Shown: in pieces, positions 5,614 to 9,058 of the stretch
Numbering within the stretch: position 1 is the stretch's first letter
Layout: each line of letters starts with the position of its first letter
Assembly (NCBI GenBank): GCA_964440405.1
Contig: CAYTSB010000035.1
Location: forward strand, 1-9,058
From: DAOSVX01 sp964440405
GTDB lineage: Bacteria; Bacillota_I; Bacilli_A; RF39; UBA660
Length of the DNA: 9,058 nt
Direction of reading: 5' to 3'
Translations under genes and position numbers: made by a program
Notes under the pieces: generated by a model
Seen by the model: only the letters and a program-made list of their open reading frames with translations
Databases searched by the model: none
Told to the model about the DNA's origin: nothing

Positions 5614-5655
5614 ATTATGAGTACTTAATTCCATCCTGAATTAAGTCCTCATAAT
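5614..5655 (+). promoter_or_regulatory. Long stem-loop between rnc and smc
   Basis: Two 18-base arms (5614-5631 and 5638-5655) pair at 17 of 18 positions, with one T-C mismatch (5622/5647) and the 6-base loop CATCCT. The stem starts 6 bases after the rnc stop. No T run follows, so it is not a standard terminator. It could protect the rnc mRNA 3' end, adjust the rnc:smc ratio, or be an RNase III cleavage site. The role is inferred; the structure is clear in the sequence. Confidence 0.7.
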
Positions 5656-5705
5656 GAAATATTTAAAAGATTTATTAAAGAAGCAGAGAAAAGAAAGAGA
5701 TAATT

Positions 5706-8642
5706 ATGTATTTAAAGAATATAAGTGCTTATGGTTTTAAATCATTTGCGGATAAAACTGAATTTAATTTGGATAAAAATATAACTGGAATTGTTGGCCC
5801 TAATGGTAGCGGTAAAAGCAATATTGTTGATGCCGTTAAATGGGTTTTAGGGGAACAAAGTACTAAAAGTCTTAGAGCAACTGGTAAAATGACTGATGTA
5901 ATATTTTCCGGCAGTAAAACTAGAGAACCATTTACTAAAGCCAGTGTTAGTTTGGTTTTTAACAACGACGATCGCTATTTAAATTGTGATTATAGTGAAA
6001 TTGAAATTAAAAGGGTGCTATTTAATGACGGCGAAAATGAATATTATTTGAATAATTCCAAAGTAAGACTTAAAGATATTACAGATTTATTTATTGATAG
6101 TGGTGCCAGTAAAGAAACATTTAACATTATCAGTCAGGGAGAGGTTCAGGAAATTATTGATCTTCATCCTAATGAAAGAAGAATAATTTTTGAAGAAGCG
6201 GCTGGAGTTTTAAAATATAAAAAAAGAAAAGAAGAATCTTTAAGAAAACTAGATAAAACTACTGATAATCTTTCTAGAATTAATTTAATTATTAATGAGC
6301 TATCTTTATCTTTAGAACCACTTCGACTTCAAAGCGAAATAGCCAGTAGATATTTAAATTTAAGTAGTGAACTTAAAAATATTGAGGTGGCTTTAATAGC
6401 TAATGATATTACTAGTCTAAATAATGAATCCAATTCTTTAATTAAAGCTAAAGAAACTCTGGAACAAAAAATTCTTTTAATTGAAACAATGAATAAAAAA
6501 GATACATCTAAAATAGAAAAAATGAAATTAAATAATCTTAAATTAGAAGAAAATATTACTAAATTAAATGAAAAAATAATGAAATTAATTGATGAAATAT
6601 CTAATTTAGAAAGTGAAAAAAGAGTAGTTAGTGAAAGAAAAAATTATAGTGTTAATAATGATTCTTTAGCAAATAATTTATTAAAATATAAAGAAGAAGA
6701 ATTAATAATCAAAAATAATGTTGAACTTATTAAAAAGGATCTTGAAATCTTGAATAAGGATTTAACTAAAATAACTGATACCAAAAAAGAAGAAGAGATT
6801 TATTTAAATAATTTAAAATTAAAAAGAGATAATTATCTTAGTGATTATCGTAGTCTTAATCAGAATATTAATAATTTAGACAATAAAATCAATATTATTA
6901 AACATAATTTACAAGAAGATACTGGAATCCCTTATGCTGTTAGAAATGTCTTAAATAACCCCAGATTAAAGGGGATTCACAATGTTTTAGGGAGATTAAT
7001 TAGTGTTAATAGTGAATATAGTACCGCAATTGATACCATTCTCGGATTTAATCAAAACGTTATTGTAGTTGACAATGAAACAAGTGCCAAGGAAGCTATT
7101 AATTATTTAAAGGATAATAGTTTAGGTAGAGCGACATTCTTTCCTTTGAATGTTATAAAACCAAGATATATTGAAATAGATATTTTAAATCGTTTAAAAG
7201 AAATAAATGGTTTTATTGATATTGCATCTAATTTGGTCACTAATGATAATATCTATGATAATATTGTTAAAAATCAATTGGGCAATGTTATTGTCACTAA
7301 AAATATTGATTCTTTAAACTTGATTGGCAAGATTATTAATTATCGTTACCGGATTGTCTCTTTAGATGGTGAAATACTTCATACCGGTGGATCTTTAACT
7401 GGTGGTAAGGTTAAAGAAACCTATAGTATGCTGGAAGAAAAAAATAATTTATTAAAATATGAAAAAGAATTAAGTGCATTAAAAAATAATAGTAAAGAAT
7501 TAGAATTAAATATTAAAAATATTAATGAAGAAATTAATCTAAGTGATCTTAAATTCAATAATATTTTAAAAGAATTAACTGTTTTAGAAGAAAAAAACCA
7601 TTTAAAATTAGCTGATTTAAATAATAAAGAAGCAGATTTAAAAAACAAATTATCGGCTATCAAGGGAATTAAAAATATTAAAGACAATACACTAGATAAA
7701 GAATTAGAAAATATTTTAAAAACTTATTATGAAAAAGTTAATGAAAAAGAAATTGTTAATAAAGAATTAGAAGATTTAAAGAAACAAAAAAGAGATTTAT
7801 TTAATGAAATCACTAATGAAGAAAAAGAGTACCATGAATATAATAGTGAATTTAATAAAATAAATAATGAGCTTAAAGATAAAGAAATAGCTTTAGGTAA
7901 GATAGGTGTTAAATTAGATAATTTATTATTAACTCTAAATGAAAATTATCAATTAACTTATGAAAATGCTTGTAATAATTATCAATTAGACTTAGAAGAG
8001 AGTATTGCCAGATTAAAAGTTAACTCTTTAAAACAGGAAATTAAAACTTTAGGTGAAGTTAATATTGGTAGCATTAGTGAATTTGAAAGAATTAATAAAA
8101 GATATACCTTTTTAAGTACTCAGAAGGAAGATCTAGAGTTATCAGTTAATAATTTAAAAGAAATAATTACCGAAATGGATCAAATTATGATTGATAAATT
8201 TACTGTTACTTTTAATCTTGTTAAAGACGAATTTACTAAAGTATATAAAATATTATTTAGAGGTGGCGATGCTAAATTAATTTTAACAGATAAAGATAAT
8301 ATTCTAGAAACTGGAGTTGAAATTATTGCTTCACCACCAGGTAAGAAATTAAATTCAATTGCCTTATTAAGTGGTGGTGAAAAGGCATTAACCAGTTTAT
8401 CCTTGTTATTTGCTATCTTAAATATCAAACCGGCACCATTTTGTATCTTGGATGAAGTAGAAGATGCTTTAGATGATGCTAATGTTGATGTCTTTGGTAA
8501 ATACATTAATAGTATCAAAGATAAAACCCAATTCATTCTTATTACCCATAAAAAAAGAACAATGGAGTATGCAGATACCTTATTTGGGATAACTATGCAG
8601 GAATCGGGAGTAAGTAAAATAGTTAATGTTAAATTAACTTAA
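5706..8642 (+). CDS. smc: Chromosome condensation ATPase SMC
   Basis: SMC dimers, with ScpA and ScpB, form the bacterial condensin that extrudes DNA loops and aids chromosome segregation. The protein has 978 residues with all five parts in order. The N-terminal ATPase head (about 1-165) has Walker A G-P-N-G-S-G-K-S at 31-38 and Q-loop Q144 in ISQGE. A first coiled coil (about 165-400) is rich in K, E, N, I and L. The hinge spans about 406-570, including G-R-A-T-F-F-P-L and a glycine-rich end. A second coiled coil covers about 575-805. The C-terminal head carries signature LLSGGEKALT (887-896) and Walker B with D916-E917. Length is about 200 residues below Bacillus SMC (about 1186), both arms being shorter by similar amounts. 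The ATG follows only a weak purine-rich site. It shares the rnc transcript and a terminator follows, with no ftsY after it. Confidence 0.97.
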   Translation: MYLKNISAYGFKSFADKTEFNLDKNITGIVGPNGSGKSNIVDAVKWVLGEQSTKSLRATGKMTDVIFSGSKTREPFTKASVSLVFNNDDRYLNCDYSEIEIKRVLFNDGENEYYLNNSKVRLKDITDLFIDSGASKETFNIISQGEVQEIIDLHPNERRIIFEEAAGVLKYKKRKEESLRKLDKTTDNLSRINLIINELSLSLEPLRLQSEIASRYLNLSSELKNIEVALIANDITSLNNESNSLIKAKETLEQKILLIETMNKKDTSKIEKMKLNNLKLEENITKLNEKIMKLIDEISNLESEKRVVSERKNYSVNNDSLANNLLKYKEEELIIKNNVELIKKDLEILNKDLTKITDTKKEEEIYLNNLKLKRDNYLSDYRSLNQNINNLDNKINIIKHNLQEDTGIPYAVRNVLNNPRLKGIHNVLGRLISVNSEYSTAIDTILGFNQNVIVVDNETSAKEAINYLKDNSLGRATFFPLNVIKPRYIEIDILNRLKEINGFIDIASNLVTNDNIYDNIVKNQLGNVIVTKNIDSLNLIGKIINYRYRIVSLDGEILHTGGSLTGGKVKETYSMLEEKNNLLKYEKELSALKNNSKELELNIKNINEEINLSDLKFNNILKELTVLEEKNHLKLADLNNKEADLKNKLSAIKGIKNIKDNTLDKELENILKTYYEKVNEKEIVNKELEDLKKQKRDLFNEITNEEKEYHEYNSEFNKINNELKDKEIALGKIGVKLDNLLLTLNENYQLTYENACNNYQLDLEESIARLKVNSLKQEIKTLGEVNIGSISEFERINKRYTFLSTQKEDLELSVNNLKEIITEMDQIMIDKFTVTFNLVKDEFTKVYKILFRGGDAKLILTDKDNILETGVEIIASPPGKKLNSIALLSGGEKALTSLSLLFAILNIKPAPFCILDEVEDALDDANVDVFGKYINSIKDKTQFILITHKKRTMEYADTLFGITMQESGVSKIVNVKLT

Positions 8643-8643
8643 A

Positions 8644-8669
8644 AAAAAGATGAGGTTTCTCATCTTTTT
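8644..8669. terminator. Two-way terminator between smc and the right-edge gene
   Basis: AAAAAGATGAG (8644-8654), loop GTTT and CTCATCTTTTT (8659-8669) form a perfect 11-bp stem. It is flanked by A on the left and ends in T on the right, so it works in both directions. The stem overlaps the - strand stop codon at 8668-8670. Confidence 0.88.
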
Positions 8670-9058
8670 ACTTATTAATTTTTTCTAATAATAATTTTTT
8701 TTGTCTTTTAGATAAAGCAGTTCTAGAAAGTCTTCCTTTTTGTTTCTGTTCGTGTCTTAATTGCTCTTGGTAAGCTATCTCTTCGCCTTCAATAGTATCA
8801 TTCCAACGATCTAAATAACCATATTCATATCTTTTTTCTCGTGCTACCGAAATTTCACAAGTTTTTTCTAATTCTACAGTATGATATGTATAACAGGGAA
8901 CAGTTAATCCATCTTTAAAGTTTAAAATTCTAAAAGAATATACTGTTTCATCAATTTTTCTGACATTAAATCTTTTATCTTGAGGCTCGAATCCTAAAGT
9001 AGTAATAGGCCATGTAGAATTTTCATTAAATGTTAACATTACTTCTTCAAAATCGGTA
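8668..9058 (-). CDS. Hypothetical protein, 5' end beyond the window (partial)
   Basis: I do not recognise this family. The - strand frame is open from the stop at 8668-8670 to the right edge. The first internal ATG is at 9039 (123 aa), but six more codons upstream (T-D-F-E-E-V) read through without a stop. No good ribosome binding site precedes that ATG, so the true start is probably outside. The visible part has a strand-rich region at about 10-65 (counting from that ATG) with several aromatic residues. A charged segment then contains Y-E-Y-G-Y-L-D-R-W at about 71-79. The helical C-terminal tail is strongly basic (about 94-123, rich in K, R and Q), which could bind nucleic acid; this last point is inference. 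It converges on smc and shares its terminator. Confidence 0.7.
   Translation of the reverse strand, partial: TDFEEVMLTFNENSTWPITTLGFEPQDKRFNVRKIDETVYSFRILNFKDGLTVPCYTYHTVELEKTCEISVAREKRYEYGYLDRWNDTIEGEEIAYQEQLRHEQKQKGRLSRTALSKRQKKLLLEKINK

Noticed and set aside
5654..5740. A 28-codon reading frame (ATG at 5654) overlapping the start of smc
   Set aside because: It begins in the right arm of the rnc-smc hairpin, has no ribosome binding site, and runs into smc in another frame. It is probably a chance frame.
5729..5965. Antisense open frame within smc; similar ones at 7421-7687 and 8180-8536, plus + strand frames at 2356-2565 and 2833-3078
   Set aside because: Each lies within a well-supported gene on the other strand and has no recognisable domain or start signal.
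1..9058. Mycoplasma-type code with TGA read as tryptophan
   Set aside because: The conserved proteins are full length under the standard code, and every tryptophan seen is encoded by TGG.
1..9058. CRISPR array, insertion sequence, prophage or tRNA-linked integration site
   Set aside because: There are no regularly spaced repeats, no transposase or integrase, and no partial copy of the tRNA-Ser 3' end elsewhere in the window.

Overview
The window is very AT-rich chromosomal DNA from a low-GC Gram-positive (Firmicutes/Bacilli) lineage, probably on or near the Mollicutes branch. Four signs point there: Firmicutes-type promoters and U-tract terminators, a CIRCE operator, an rnc-smc gene pair, and an SMC protein of only 978 residues, close to the roughly 980 residues I recall for mycoplasma SMC. 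All tryptophans seen are TGG and genes end in TAA or TAG, so the standard bacterial code fits. I cannot name the genus.

Layout. Positions 1-84 are the tail of a membrane or wall-anchored protein, followed by a terminator. On the + strand come an unrecognised membrane protein (186-803), a small heat-shock protein (925-1314) under a promoter overlapped by a CIRCE/HrcA operator, and a short-chain dehydrogenase (1439-2221). A two-way terminator separates these from - strand genes: an unrecognised Cys-containing protein (2247-2738), a SerB-like HAD phosphatase (2808-3530), tRNA-Ser(GCT) (3642-3732), a ZnuA/TroA-like lipoprotein that appears to have lost its metal-binding histidines (3779-4645), and yidD (4632-4865), which overlaps the lipoprotein gene by 14 bp. 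From a divergent promoter region, rnc (4961-5608) and smc (5706-8642) run on the + strand, with a strong 18-bp stem-loop between them. A second two-way terminator faces an unrecognised - strand gene that runs off the right edge.

How it fits together. Most genes are housekeeping: protein quality control, a serine tRNA, membrane-protein insertion, RNA processing and chromosome organisation. I see no mobile element, CRISPR array, toxin-antitoxin pair or recognisable defence system, and no gene-free stretch above 300 bases. The points most worth a second look are the CIRCE-controlled Hsp20, the ligand-less ZnuA-like lipoprotein coupled to yidD, the rnc-smc hairpin as a possible RNase III target, and three unrecognised genes. 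None of these amounts to proof of a new system.
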